Shown here: piece by piece, positions 49,408-58,524 of the stretch
Numbering within the stretch: the first letter of the stretch is position 1
Layout: each line of letters begins with the position of its first letter
From: Thalassospira profundimaris
Lineage (GTDB): Bacteria > Pseudomonadota > Alphaproteobacteria > Rhodospirillales > Thalassospiraceae
DNA: 64,000 nt
Direction of reading: 5' to 3'
Assembly (NCBI RefSeq): GCF_003326795.1
Contig: NZ_JPWI01000015.1
Span: 62,001-126,000 of the forward strand
Position numbers and translations under genes: made by a program
Notes under the pieces: generated by a model
The model's database searches: none
The model's input: only the letters and a program-made list of their open reading frames with translations
What the model was told of the DNA's origin: nothing

Positions 49408-51078
49408 TTAGACTGCTCGAACAGAACTCAGGAATGCTTGCACTTTCTCACGCAATTTGTCTGTTTCATGTAATAAACTGCCCGAAGCATCTAATACTTG
49501 TTCAGCTGCTCCACCTGTCGAAACCGCAGCTTCATTCACACTAATAATACTACTAGTGACTTCGGTGGTACCCCCAGCGGCTTCTTGGACGTTGCGAGTG
49601 ATCTCGAGTGTAGCAGCTCCCTGTTGCTCAACAGCGCTTGCAATTGCTGCCGAAACTTCACTAATCTCCGAGATAGTGGAAGAGATTGCAGCGATTGCCT
49701 CAACCGCACCATCAGTCTCACTTTGGATATTTGAAACCTGCGCAGTAATCTCATCAGTTGCTTTTGATGTCGCTGTCGCCAAATTCTTGACTTCTGCAGC
49801 CACCACAGCGAAACCCTTACCCGCGTCACCAGCACGAGCAGCCTCAATCGTCGCATTTAGAGCAAGAAGGTTAGTTTTCTCGGCAATATCGCTAATCAGT
49901 CCAACAACGTCACCAATCTTTTGCGCTGCATCCGCCAACCCACGTACCCGGACATTCGTTTCTTCCGCATTTACAACGGCTCGAGCTGCAACCGTGGATG
50001 ACTGCCCCACCTGTTGATTTATTTCGCTAATCGAAGCGCTTAACTCTTCAGTTGCACTCGCTACTGTTTGAACGTTAGTCGAGGCCTGTTCGGCCGCTGT
50101 CGCAACTATCCCAGCTTGCCGACTTGTCTCTTCTGCAGTATTGGTCATTCCAGTCGCAGTCGATTGCATTTCCTTGGCCGCAGTTACGAGGGCTTTGAGC
50201 ACAAAAGCCATTTCACTGTCAAACTCGGCGGTAAGTTCGCTTATCTTCTCGGCTCGTTTTTCTCTTAATTTTAGCGCTTCAGCTTCTTTCGTGGCAAGCT
50301 GATCAGCACGAATCATGTTTTCTTTGAACACCAATACTGCTTGAGACATTTCTCCAATTTCATCTCCACGATGCTCACCTGGAACATTTGCTTCTTTGTC
50401 CCCCGCAGCTAACTTTTTCATCACTTCAGTAATTTGCACGATAGGTTGAGAGATGCCCCTCCCAATTAACCACGCGAAAATTACACCAATGATGATTGCA
50501 GCACCCGCTAGTATCTCGCTGATCAAAACAGATCTTTTAGATGCAGCAGCAGCGCGCGGGCCGATCTCATCTTGCTCTGCTTTTACGTCAAGCTTGAGGT
50601 CTTCTAACTCACTGGCAACAATCGGCCCGATACGCTCTAACTCATTGGAAACCAAATCGCCACGTACTGGATCAAAAACCGAGAGCGAAACGATTTCTTC
50701 AAAAGATTCAGAATATGCTGTCAAGTTATCTGAAACTACTCTCGAGGCCTCTTTTCGGTTTCCTTCGGACAGTAAAGACCCTAGTTCTTGATTCAACAGC
50801 TTAGTCGTGTCGAGCATATCAAGTACTATTTGGGCATCTTCAGGGCTATTGCTTAATAGATAATCTTTAACTGCCACCCGTGCCTCCAACAGCTTCTCCT
50901 GCACACGGACCGCTTGATTTGATTGGAGAACAACTTCTCTGTAACGCGTAAAGTCTGTCCCCACACTACTCATGGAAACGACGCCTAACACGGCAACGGT
51001 TGCCAGAAGCAACAGGATGAGCGCAAAGCCTCCGAAAACTTTTGTCGAGATTTTTAAGTTACGCATTAGATTAGTCAT
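49408..51078 (-). CDS. methyl-accepting chemotaxis protein
   Basis: 556 residues from ATG 51078 (GGAGGAAAG upstream). Two transmembrane segments (about 10-32 and 178-205) bracket a four-helix periplasmic domain (about 33-177). HAMP follows (205-260), then a long MCP signalling coiled coil with 'EKTNLLALNATIEAARAGDAGKGFAVVA' hairpin tip. The gene lies next to the phthalate cluster, so a phthalate-related ligand is possible (inference). Confidence 0.88.
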   Translation of the reverse strand: MTNLMRNLKISTKVFGGFALILLLLATVAVLGVVSMSSVGTDFTRYREVVLQSNQAVRVQEKLLEARVAVKDYLLSNSPEDAQIVLDMLDTTKLLNQELGSLLSEGNRKEASRVVSDNLTAYSESFEEIVSLSVFDPVRGDLVSNELERIGPIVASELEDLKLDVKAEQDEIGPRAAAASKRSVLISEILAGAAIIIGVIFAWLIGRGISQPIVQITEVMKKLAAGDKEANVPGEHRGDEIGEMSQAVLVFKENMIRADQLATKEAEALKLREKRAEKISELTAEFDSEMAFVLKALVTAAKEMQSTATGMTNTAEETSRQAGIVATAAEQASTNVQTVASATEELSASISEINQQVGQSSTVAARAVVNAEETNVRVRGLADAAQKIGDVVGLISDIAEKTNLLALNATIEAARAGDAGKGFAVVAAEVKNLATATSKATDEITAQVSNIQSETDGAVEAIAAISSTISEISEVSAAIASAVEQQGAATLEITRNVQEAAGGTTEVTSSIISVNEAAVSTGGAAEQVLDASGSLLHETDKLREKVQAFLSSVRAV

Positions 51079-51102
51079 CGCTTTCCTCCGAACGGCCAGC
51101 AT

Positions 51103-51448
51103 TCGCTGGCTGCTGCTTCCAATTGTTATTCTAAGCCAGATGTGTCATTGGCCCTTTTATAATTAGAGATCGAAGATATTATGCCATTTTATTTCAGTAA
51201 ATGAAGTCGCGTCAGCCAGGATAAACATCTCCTGAGGCTGGAAATAGACATGCGCACGCGAGTAATCCGCTACGCACAAAACTAACCGCGACGCTTACCC
51301 TAATCGACGGTCGGGATGCAGCACTGGGATAACTATAGACGAAACGGGATCGGTAAAATGCAGTGACCATGAGCTCCGCAGCATAAAGCTGCCGGTAAAA
51401 AGTCCAATCTCGGGAAAATGCAATATCAAACAGCCCTATGACATCGCG
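51103..51448. other. intergenic region, nothing recognised
   Basis: About 345 bases between the chemoreceptor promoter and the TRAP terminator. It has leftward open stretches without family likeness; I see no gene. Confidence 0.4.
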
Positions 51449-51486
51449 AAAAAAAGGGAGGCATGAAGCATATGCGCACACCTCCC
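51449..51486 (-). terminator. Rho-independent terminator of the TRAP/ALDH operon
   Basis: Read leftward: GGGAGG, loop, CCTCCC, then seven T (51455-51449). It lies 18 bases after the TRAP permease stop. Confidence 0.75.
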
Positions 51487-51504
51487 TTGCACAACTGGAA
51501 CGCA

Positions 51505-53427
51505 TCAAGCTCCAGGAACTTTTTGATCCTTCGCCTCTTTCGCTGAGGAGGGTGACGTTGAGAAGTAGTTTCGTGCAAGTAGTGCACTGCCCACAACAAT
51601 CGCACCCAAAGATACGAGCATGTACGGCGCGACACTGCCAACAGCGACGCAAATGAACAGGCTTCTCATTAGCCGCGACAGAGTGCCATTCATATAGCCC
51701 TCTATTGCAGCCGCCAGTGAAATCGTTCCGATAACACCGCCGATCACGGCAAGCCCAATCTCAATGGATGAACCGGAACCGATGATAGCAGGATTCCAAA
51801 TAAAGACGAATGGCAGCAGAAAGCCGACTGCGGCAAGTTTGACTGCATCAAACGCAATCTTGAATGGATCCTCTTCTGCAATGGCCGCTGCCGCCAGCGC
51901 CGCAACCGCAATCGGTGGCGTCAAGGCCGACAGGATCGCGTAGTAAAGCAAGAACATATGAGACTCAAGAAGCGGATATCCCAACTTTGAAAGTGCTGGC
52001 CCAACGAGAACTGCTGCAAGAATGTAAGCACTTGGTGTTGGCATCCCTAAACCGAGAATGATGGTCACCACAGCGGAAATCATCAAGGTGATAACCGGAT
52101 CCGCACCACTGATTGTCATGATCACGTTTGCCGCTTTCATGCCAAGGCCCGTCATAGACAGACCTCCGATTACAAGTCCCGCAGCCGCGCACGCGCCAGC
52201 AACGGGGAGGATGCGCAGTGTGGTTTCACCAAGGCCTTCAACTACACGCCAAACGCTCATGCGGGTTCGCGCAGAGCAAGCCGCTGCAATGACGACAGAA
52301 GCAGCTCCCAAGCCTGCCGTCATGGTTGGCGAATAACCAAGCGACAGTGCGAGTATGATCACCGCGATCGGGACAATAAACATCCAGCCATTAATGAGGG
52401 TTGCCTTAAGCGTAGGGACATCATCTGGATAGGAGCGCAGATCGCGTTTGACCGCGCGCAAGTGAACCTGCGAGAAAACGCCAAGATAGTAAAGGATCGC
52501 TGGAATAATCGCGGCGTAGACGACTTCGCGATACGCAAACCCTGTGTACTCAGCAAGAATGAACGCGGCTGAGCCCATGATAGGCGGCATGGCGCTGCCA
52601 CCTGTGGATGCAGCAACTTCAACTGCGCCGGCGAAACGCGATGAATAGCCAAGGCGCTTCATGATTGGGATCGTTATCGAGCCCGTCGCGACGACATCAG
52701 ATACGGGACTGCCTGAAATCGTTCCATACATGCCTGATGAGATAACAGCGACCTTTGCTGGACCACCGGGGCTCTTTCCAGTCAGCGAGGCAGCAAGGTT
52801 AAAGAAGAAGTCCCCTCCGCCAGCAAATGACAGCAACGTCCCGAACAGAACAAATAGGAAAACATAGCTAGCGACAACCTGGATCGGGACACCAAAGACA
52901 CCGTCCGTTGTAAAGATTAGCGCATCCAGCAGGTAGGTGTATTCGATCACTCCGTGCCCAAAGGGCGGGGGTAGCAAGTGACCGAACAGGTTGTAGGCCA
53001 TAAAACCGAGAACAACGATCGTAAGACCTGCACCCGTCGTGCGACGCGTCGCTTCAAGTGACAAGAATAGAAGTGACGACCCGAAGAAAAGTTGAGCAGG
53101 TGTAAGCTCTTCAAGCAAAGTAATCCGGCTTGAAATCACACTTGCATTCACAAGGAAAAACACTCCGGTAGCGAGGCTCAGTACACTTAACACCCAATCA
53201 ATAATGGTCGGTTTGTCCCGTGCATTAGTTGTTGCACCGACCACCAAGAAGAGCATCGAGAACAAGGCGCTAAGAAACAGAATGCCAATTATAAGCGGGT
53301 CCGAGATAACGAAGAGGTTGCCGTAAATAACCCCGATCGCAAATAGCGCCGCCAAGCTGATCAGAACTTTGTGGGGTAGGGCCGCAAACGTACGTTTGCG
53401 GCCTGTGTTTACAAGTGACTTCATCAT
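51505..53427 (-). CDS. TRAP transporter fused permease (TAXI-type, DctQM)
   Basis: 640 residues with about 14-16 hydrophobic segments. An N-terminal DctQ-like part (to about 190) is joined to a DctM-like part with 'GSPVSDVVATGSITIPIMKRLGYSSRFAGAVEVAASTGGSAMPPIMGSAAFI' and 'GLGMPTPSAYILAAVLVGP'. TAXI-type transporters use a fused permease with a periplasmic binding protein, coded just upstream (overlap of four bases). Substrate inferred to be phthalate from the cluster. Confidence 0.88.
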   Translation of the reverse strand: MMKSLVNTGRKRTFAALPHKVLISLAALFAIGVIYGNLFVISDPLIIGILFLSALFSMLFLVVGATTNARDKPTIIDWVLSVLSLATGVFFLVNASVISSRITLLEELTPAQLFFGSSLLFLSLEATRRTTGAGLTIVVLGFMAYNLFGHLLPPPFGHGVIEYTYLLDALIFTTDGVFGVPIQVVASYVFLFVLFGTLLSFAGGGDFFFNLAASLTGKSPGGPAKVAVISSGMYGTISGSPVSDVVATGSITIPIMKRLGYSSRFAGAVEVAASTGGSAMPPIMGSAAFILAEYTGFAYREVVYAAIIPAILYYLGVFSQVHLRAVKRDLRSYPDDVPTLKATLINGWMFIVPIAVIILALSLGYSPTMTAGLGAASVVIAAACSARTRMSVWRVVEGLGETTLRILPVAGACAAAGLVIGGLSMTGLGMKAANVIMTISGADPVITLMISAVVTIILGLGMPTPSAYILAAVLVGPALSKLGYPLLESHMFLLYYAILSALTPPIAVAALAAAAIAEEDPFKIAFDAVKLAAVGFLLPFVFIWNPAIIGSGSSIEIGLAVIGGVIGTISLAAAIEGYMNGTLSRLMRSLFICVAVGSVAPYMLVSLGAIVVGSALLARNYFSTSPSSAKEAKDQKVPGA

Positions 53428-54407
53428 TTGAGAAGTCCTGCCTCGCGATATGCCCGTTCTGCACCGGGATGGAACGGCAGAACATCCTGATCAGCCATAA
53501 GCTCCGGGGTCAGCGCCTTCATAGAACCGTGAACCGCCTTGATCTCGTCAACATTTGCAATCAAAGCCTTGGTAAGGTCATATGCAGTTTCTTCCTCCAT
53601 CTGATCCGTCGCCACCAGAAGAGCACCAAGGGCCGACGTTTCGACATCATTTGGCTGATTGGAATAACTTCCTCCGGGGATTGTATAAGTTTGAGTTCCG
53701 AAACGGGCATTCGTGGCATCAATTACATTCTGGGGAATGTCGAGGACAATGACTTCATTGTTTTCGTCAATTGCGCGGAATGAGGAATGAAGAACAAAGA
53801 CACCATTGGTAACAATGTCGATACGACCATCCTTCAGCAGTTCTGCCTGGTCGTTTGCCCCGGCCTGAACAATGCGTCCACCATTTGCCTCAACAGCTTC
53901 CGTGGTTAACCCAGCTTGTTCGAGCATGAACAACGCTACGTTGGACGTAATGTTACCCGAACGGTTTACACCAATACGCACCGGTGCTTTTGCTGTTGCA
54001 AGATCGTCGAGGCTATCGATGTTGTATTCGTCGGCAATCGACTTCGCCAAGAAGAAATGCATCGGCGCCCAATTATACATGTAACCAATTGCACGCATGT
54101 TGTTTACAGGAGCCTTGAAGGGTTCTTCACCTGCCAGAGCAATCTTCACTTCAGCGTTGTGAACTAATCCCGTATCCGTCCGGTTTGCTCCCAGCAAACC
54201 AATATTTGCAAATCCACCACCAGTTGCCTGATATGTTACAACGGAATTTGGGTCTGATTGTTTTACGGCACGGTCGATACCTGCGCCGAGAAGGGACCAC
54301 AAGCCACCCGGATTGCCACCTGAGAGCGTCAGGTTTACCGGTTCAGCCTGTGCAGTGTTAACGCCGAAGGCCAGTCCAATAGCCGCGGCAAGAGTCAAAA
54401 GCCTCAT
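53424..54407 (-). CDS. TAXI-family TRAP solute-binding protein
   Basis: 327 residues. A signal peptide (1-21, ending AQA), then the TAXI pattern 'NLTLSGGNPGGLWSLLGAGIDRAVKQ', 'VTYQATGGGFANIGLLGANRTDTGLVH' and 'IPGGSYSNQPNDVETSALGALLVATDQM'. It captures the substrate in the periplasm and delivers it to the permease. GGAGGAAAG precedes ATG. Confidence 0.9.
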   Translation of the reverse strand: MRLLTLAAAIGLAFGVNTAQAEPVNLTLSGGNPGGLWSLLGAGIDRAVKQSDPNSVVTYQATGGGFANIGLLGANRTDTGLVHNAEVKIALAGEEPFKAPVNNMRAIGYMYNWAPMHFFLAKSIADEYNIDSLDDLATAKAPVRIGVNRSGNITSNVALFMLEQAGLTTEAVEANGGRIVQAGANDQAELLKDGRIDIVTNGVFVLHSSFRAIDENNEVIVLDIPQNVIDATNARFGTQTYTIPGGSYSNQPNDVETSALGALLVATDQMEEETAYDLTKALIANVDEIKAVHGSMKALTPELMADQDVLPFHPGAERAYREAGLLK

Positions 54408-54495
54408 TCTTTCCTCCCTAATGGGTAAGATCTCAATTTATAATTTCTGTTATTTTTATTGGATGCCGACCGTCAAAGGTCCCACTGGAACGGCA

Positions 54496-55977
54496 TCAGG
54501 CCTCGAAAGTGATATTGACGTTCTTTTGCTCGGTGTAAGACAGCATCTCGCCCAAGCATTCTTCGCGTCCGATGCCGGATTGCTTCATCCCGCCATACGG
54601 TGTGCCAAGGAAATGGTCGCTGGAATTGTTGACCCAGACATACCCGGCGCAAATGTCATCAACTGCACGCATAGCTTGTGAGATATCGCGCGTCCAAACC
54701 GAGGCAGTGAGCCCGTAATCAACCCCATTTACCGCTTCGATCAGGGAGTCATAGTCACTCCATTTGAGGACGCTCAGCACCGGTCCGAACACTTCTTCTT
54801 GCGCAATGCGCATATCGGGGGTGACGTCAGCAAATACAGTCGGTCGAACAAAGAAGCCATGAGACAGCTCTTCGGGTACATCGCCGCCCGCCACCATCCT
54901 GGCACCTTCATTCTGCGCTATTTCTATGTAACCGCGGACCTTGTCATACTGACCGCGCGTCGAGAGACAGCCCATTTCGGTACTAGGTGAGAGTGGATCG
55001 CCCGGCTTTACTGCATCAAATGCGGCGGCCAACTGATCAACGACGGGATCATATAGGCTTTCATGGACGAATACCCGACTGGTCGAGCCACAAGACTGTC
55101 CTGCTGTCCATGGCAGGTTCATGCCCTTGACCGCGCTTTGAACAGCCTTTTCAACATCCGCATCCGGGAACATGACAAGTGCGTTCTTTCCGCCCAGTTC
55201 CAATGACACATGTTTAAGTGTATCGGCAGCCTGACGCATGACGGCACGCCCGGTTGCGGCACTGCCGACAACGCTGACGCTGGCGATACCGGGATGGGTT
55301 GAAAGTCCTGCCCCCAGATCAGGGCCGCCATTCAGCACATTCAAAACGCCTGGTGGGAAAAGTCCGCCAATAAGTTCGGCAACCTTTAGGCTTGAAAGCG
55401 GTGTTTCTTCCGATGGTTTGATGATCACACTGTTGCCAGCCATGATTGGCGGCGCAAGCTTTGCGCAGGCGAACATCAGCGGGTGATTAAATGGGACGAT
55501 GCGTGCCACGACACCAACAGGCTCTCGCACAACATAGTTCACTTTCCCCGCCCCAACCGGGACGGTCTCACCTTTAATCTCCGTGGCCAAGCCCGCAAAG
55601 AATTCCATCAAGGTAACTGCGATATCCACGTCAAACAGCATCCCCCGCAACGAGTTACCGCTGTCGAGAGCGTCAAGTCGCGCGAGTTCTTCCTTGTGCT
55701 CCTTGATCTTGCTTGCAGCTTCGCGCATAACACGCGACCGTTCCAAAGGGATCGTCTTCGCCCAAATTTTCTGACCTGCAGTTGCAGCTTTTACAGCGGC
55801 TTCAAGTTCTTCCTCGCCGGCACTGTCAACTTTGGCAACTTCTTGTCCGGTCGATGGGGAATAAACCGGTATCTGCTGGCTAGAACTTCTATGCCAAGCT
55901 CCACCATAATAAACCCCTTGGGGGAGTTTGTTGGGCAATGTGCCCAGGGCTGCAGAAGCGGCGACTACCTGCTTCAT
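54496..55977 (-). CDS. NAD(P)-dependent aldehyde dehydrogenase
   Basis: 493 residues. Catalytic residues are in 'LELGGKNALVMFPDADV' (Glu) and 'PWTAGQSCGSTSRVFV' (Cys). Also seen: 'GVVARIVPFNHPLMFACAKLAPPIMAGNSVIIKPSEETPLS' (Asn and Lys) and the end 'YGGMKQSGIGREECLGEMLSYTEQKNVNI'. It would oxidise an aldehyde to an acid. Its role in phthalate use is unclear; it may handle side products of phthalate esters. First gene of the leftward operon, 89 bases before the TRAP binding-protein gene. Confidence 0.88.
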   Translation of the reverse strand: MKQVVAASAALGTLPNKLPQGVYYGGAWHRSSSQQIPVYSPSTGQEVAKVDSAGEEELEAAVKAATAGQKIWAKTIPLERSRVMREAASKIKEHKEELARLDALDSGNSLRGMLFDVDIAVTLMEFFAGLATEIKGETVPVGAGKVNYVVREPVGVVARIVPFNHPLMFACAKLAPPIMAGNSVIIKPSEETPLSSLKVAELIGGLFPPGVLNVLNGGPDLGAGLSTHPGIASVSVVGSAATGRAVMRQAADTLKHVSLELGGKNALVMFPDADVEKAVQSAVKGMNLPWTAGQSCGSTSRVFVHESLYDPVVDQLAAAFDAVKPGDPLSPSTEMGCLSTRGQYDKVRGYIEIAQNEGARMVAGGDVPEELSHGFFVRPTVFADVTPDMRIAQEEVFGPVLSVLKWSDYDSLIEAVNGVDYGLTASVWTRDISQAMRAVDDICAGYVWVNNSSDHFLGTPYGGMKQSGIGREECLGEMLSYTEQKNVNITFEA

Positions 55978-56051
55978 GTGATTTTTCCTCCCGGGAATTT
56001 CCGTGTTTATTATTTTTTGTAATCACGGAAAGGTCTCTCTGGTCTTTTTTA

Positions 56052-56112
56052 TAAGATATCTAAATTAAATGGCAGCAAAGGAGATCAGTCAACCATAAAA
56101 TTAGATATCTTA
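56052..56112. promoter_or_regulatory. two AGATATCT operators before the ALDH/TRAP operon
   Basis: TAAGATATCTAA (56052-56063) and TTAGATATCTTA (56101-56112), 75 bases and more upstream of the ALDH start. They share the core with 57470 and 57530. Likely operators of the cluster's regulator. Confidence 0.55.
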
Positions 56113-56163
56113 GTTTTGTTCGAAAAAAATAGCAGGCTCACAAACGAACCTGCTATCAAAACC

Positions 56164-57441
56164 TTATTCGGCAGCGACACTTTTCTCTTCCACAAGAGTT
56201 CGCCAATCCACTGTCTGCGGATAGACCCCCTCGCGCGAAGCGATGTCTGCATGCGGAATTCTTGGCTCGACGGTACCGATCGCATCGCCACCGGCAGCAA
56301 CTTTTCTGGCTGCATCAACCATCAAGCGGCGAAACTCGACAATCGCGAGATCGGAAGCCCCAAGAATATCTACCGATCGATCAACAATGGCACCCATAGA
56401 TACCCACATCACAATATCCTGATTGGGAATACCCTTAACACCCGTGAAACTCCCGAGCTTCATAGCCTGGCGATCCTGCAGGAAATTATTGTGCAATTGA
56501 CGCTGGGAGACCCAACGATCATCAAGGTGAATGCCTTTTTGTGCGTGATTGAATTTTCGCCACTCTTCGGTTGTCGGACAGGCCTTTCCACCCCAGGCAA
56601 TGAAATGGAAATGAGTGGTTTCATCGTCAATAGGAACGATAACACTCGCAACATTATAATTGTTATTCGGCGGGATCAGAGATGTATAGGGTGCAATATA
56701 CTCGGTAATACGAAGATAGTTATGGGTACTAGGATTTTTGATCGGCTTACGGATCGCAGCATAGTGGAAGCCGTAGCTGGTCGTTTGGGTCTGCATGCGC
56801 GGAGATTTATCCGTCGAAGGGCGGTACCATGCCTGATCATCCGCGGAAGCGCCTTCAACGCGGGCCGGCTTCATATCCGATGAATGCAAACTGGACGAAT
56901 GTGCGGAATCGATCTGCCCTTCGGTAATCTGCGCCCAGTTGGCCGGAATCCTGATTTTCAGGATTGAAACCTGGGTATCTTCGGTCGGGGCAAATGCAGG
57001 TGGCGAAAACGGATACATGTCTTCTTCTTCGCCAAGCCATGCCCAAACAAAGCCCCCCCATTCGACGGTCTTGTAAGACTTGTGCTTTACCTTCTCATGT
57101 AGCGGACTGCCTTCGGGTTCGGACGACATGGCAACACAGTTGCCTTCAACATCGAACTTCCAGCCGTGATAGAGGCACCGCAGTCCGCAATCTTCGTTAC
57201 GACCAAAAACCAGAGATGCACGTCTGTGCGGGCAGAGCTCATCAAGAAGACCAAGCTTTCCGTTTGAATCCCGAAAGGCGACATAGCGATTGCCAATCGC
57301 CTCCACCAGCAGCGGTTTGCCATCCGCTTCGGCAACTTCTTCAATGAGGCAAACCGGCGTCCAGTGCTGGCGCATCAGCTTCCCCATTGGCGCATCACCC
57401 GAGACGCGGGTTAACAGGTCATTCTCTTCATGGCTGAGCAT
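56164..57441 (-). CDS. pht3: phthalate 4,5-dioxygenase, oxygenase subunit
   Basis: 425 residues from ATG 57441 (GGAGGAGAG upstream). A Rieske centre 'CPHRRASLVFGRNEDCGLRCLYHGWKF' (C-x-H ... C-x2-H, about residues 70-96), then the ferrous catalytic domain with 'QIDSAHSSSLH' (two His and Asp). It matches the phthalate 4,5-dioxygenase family (Pht3/OphA2), which adds two hydroxyls to phthalate. Divergent from its reductase. Confidence 0.88.
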   Translation of the reverse strand: MLSHEENDLLTRVSGDAPMGKLMRQHWTPVCLIEEVAEADGKPLLVEAIGNRYVAFRDSNGKLGLLDELCPHRRASLVFGRNEDCGLRCLYHGWKFDVEGNCVAMSSEPEGSPLHEKVKHKSYKTVEWGGFVWAWLGEEEDMYPFSPPAFAPTEDTQVSILKIRIPANWAQITEGQIDSAHSSSLHSSDMKPARVEGASADDQAWYRPSTDKSPRMQTQTTSYGFHYAAIRKPIKNPSTHNYLRITEYIAPYTSLIPPNNNYNVASVIVPIDDETTHFHFIAWGGKACPTTEEWRKFNHAQKGIHLDDRWVSQRQLHNNFLQDRQAMKLGSFTGVKGIPNQDIVMWVSMGAIVDRSVDILGASDLAIVEFRRLMVDAARKVAAGGDAIGTVEPRIPHADIASREGVYPQTVDWRTLVEEKSVAAE

Positions 57442-57469
57442 AACGTGAACTCTCCTCCTTTGTGTTTTC

Positions 57470-57542
57470 TTAGATATCAAAGAATCAATATCACATCATT
57501 ACAGGCATCTAGTGACTTGACAAGAATTATTAGATATCTAAT
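57470..57542. promoter_or_regulatory. AGATATC operators between pht3 and pht2
   Basis: TTAGATATCAAA (57470-57481) and the 14-bp perfect palindrome ATTAGATATCTAAT (57529-57542). They lie in the 132-base divergent gap of the dioxygenase and reductase. Confidence 0.6.
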
Positions 57543-57573
57543 TTATTCATCAAAGTTACTTCGGGAGGAAAAA

Positions 57574-58524
57574 ATGTCAACAGAATTAGAAAGCATAAAA
57601 ATGCGCGTAGAGGCACGGCGTCAGCTAACGCCTTATATTTGCGAGTTTACGCTTTCCCCCGTGGATGAGATCGAACTCCCTGCCTTTGCGCCGGGATCGC
57701 ATATCACCGTCGAAACGCCATCCGGCGCGATGCGCCGCTATTCGCTTGTTAATGATGGGGAATTTCCGGAAACCTACGTGATTGCCGTGAAACGCGAGCC
57801 TGAATCGCGTGGCGGATCATCCTCAATGCACGAGTCAGCTACTGAAGGTAGCGAGATTACAATTCAGGCACCCGAGAACTCGTTCGCACTCAAAAATGCA
57901 CCGAAATATTTGCTGATTGCAGGCGGAATCGGGGTCACTCCAATTTACGCAATGGCCAATCACCTGTCTGCGCAGGGCAAGCCGTTCGAGATGATCTACT
58001 GCACCCGATCTGCCGAGGAAACTGCATATCTGGATGATATCAAAAACGCATTCGGATCACGCGTTAAGTTTCATCACGACAATGGCGATCTCAATCAGGT
58101 TTATGATTTCTGGGATCACTTCGAAGAGCCCGGTGCCGGGCATGTCTATTGCTGCGGTCCATCCCCCTTGATGGAAGAAATCAAAGCCATCTCAGGCCAT
58201 TGGCCGGAAGGGCGTGTGCATTTCGAAGACTTCAAAGCCGTCGATGCCGTGCGCGAAGACGATAAACCGTTTGAAGTGAAAGTCGCCAATCTCGATACCA
58301 CCATCACGGTTCCTGCTGACAGGTCCGTTCTCGAAGCACTTCGTGATAATGGCATCAAAACGGTAAGCTCTTGTGAAAGCGGCACCTGTGGCACTTGCCG
58401 CTGCAAGCTGATCGAAGGGGATGTTGACCATCGCGACATGGTCCTGATGGATGAAGAAAAAGACAGCCAGATCATGATTTGTGTCTCCCGCGCAAGGGAG
58501 GGAAATCTTGTCATCGAACTCTAA
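57574..58524 (+). CDS. pht2: phthalate 4,5-dioxygenase reductase
   Basis: 316 residues from ATG 57574 (GGGAGG upstream). An FMN/NAD oxidoreductase part ('RRYSLVNDGE' about 48-57, 'LLIAGGIGVTPI' about 111-122), then a C-terminal plant-type [2Fe-2S] domain with 'SCESGTCGTCRC' and C near 300. This is the phthalate dioxygenase reductase arrangement (OphA1/Pht2) that carries electrons from NADH to the Rieske oxygenase. Confidence 0.88.
   Translation: MSTELESIKMRVEARRQLTPYICEFTLSPVDEIELPAFAPGSHITVETPSGAMRRYSLVNDGEFPETYVIAVKREPESRGGSSSMHESATEGSEITIQAPENSFALKNAPKYLLIAGGIGVTPIYAMANHLSAQGKPFEMIYCTRSAEETAYLDDIKNAFGSRVKFHHDNGDLNQVYDFWDHFEEPGAGHVYCCGPSPLMEEIKAISGHWPEGRVHFEDFKAVDAVREDDKPFEVKVANLDTTITVPADRSVLEALRDNGIKTVSSCESGTCGTCRCKLIEGDVDHRDMVLMDEEKDSQIMICVSRAREGNLVIEL

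Noticed and set aside
51212..51652. 146-aa minus-strand ORF
   Set aside because: It runs through the TRAP terminator and into the permease gene in another frame; Cys/Arg-rich shadow composition.
57442..57480. Longer start (TTG 57480) of the Rieske oxygenase
   Set aside because: The ATG at 57441 has GGAGGAGAG upstream and gives the family N-terminus MLSHEEN; the longer frame runs over an operator.
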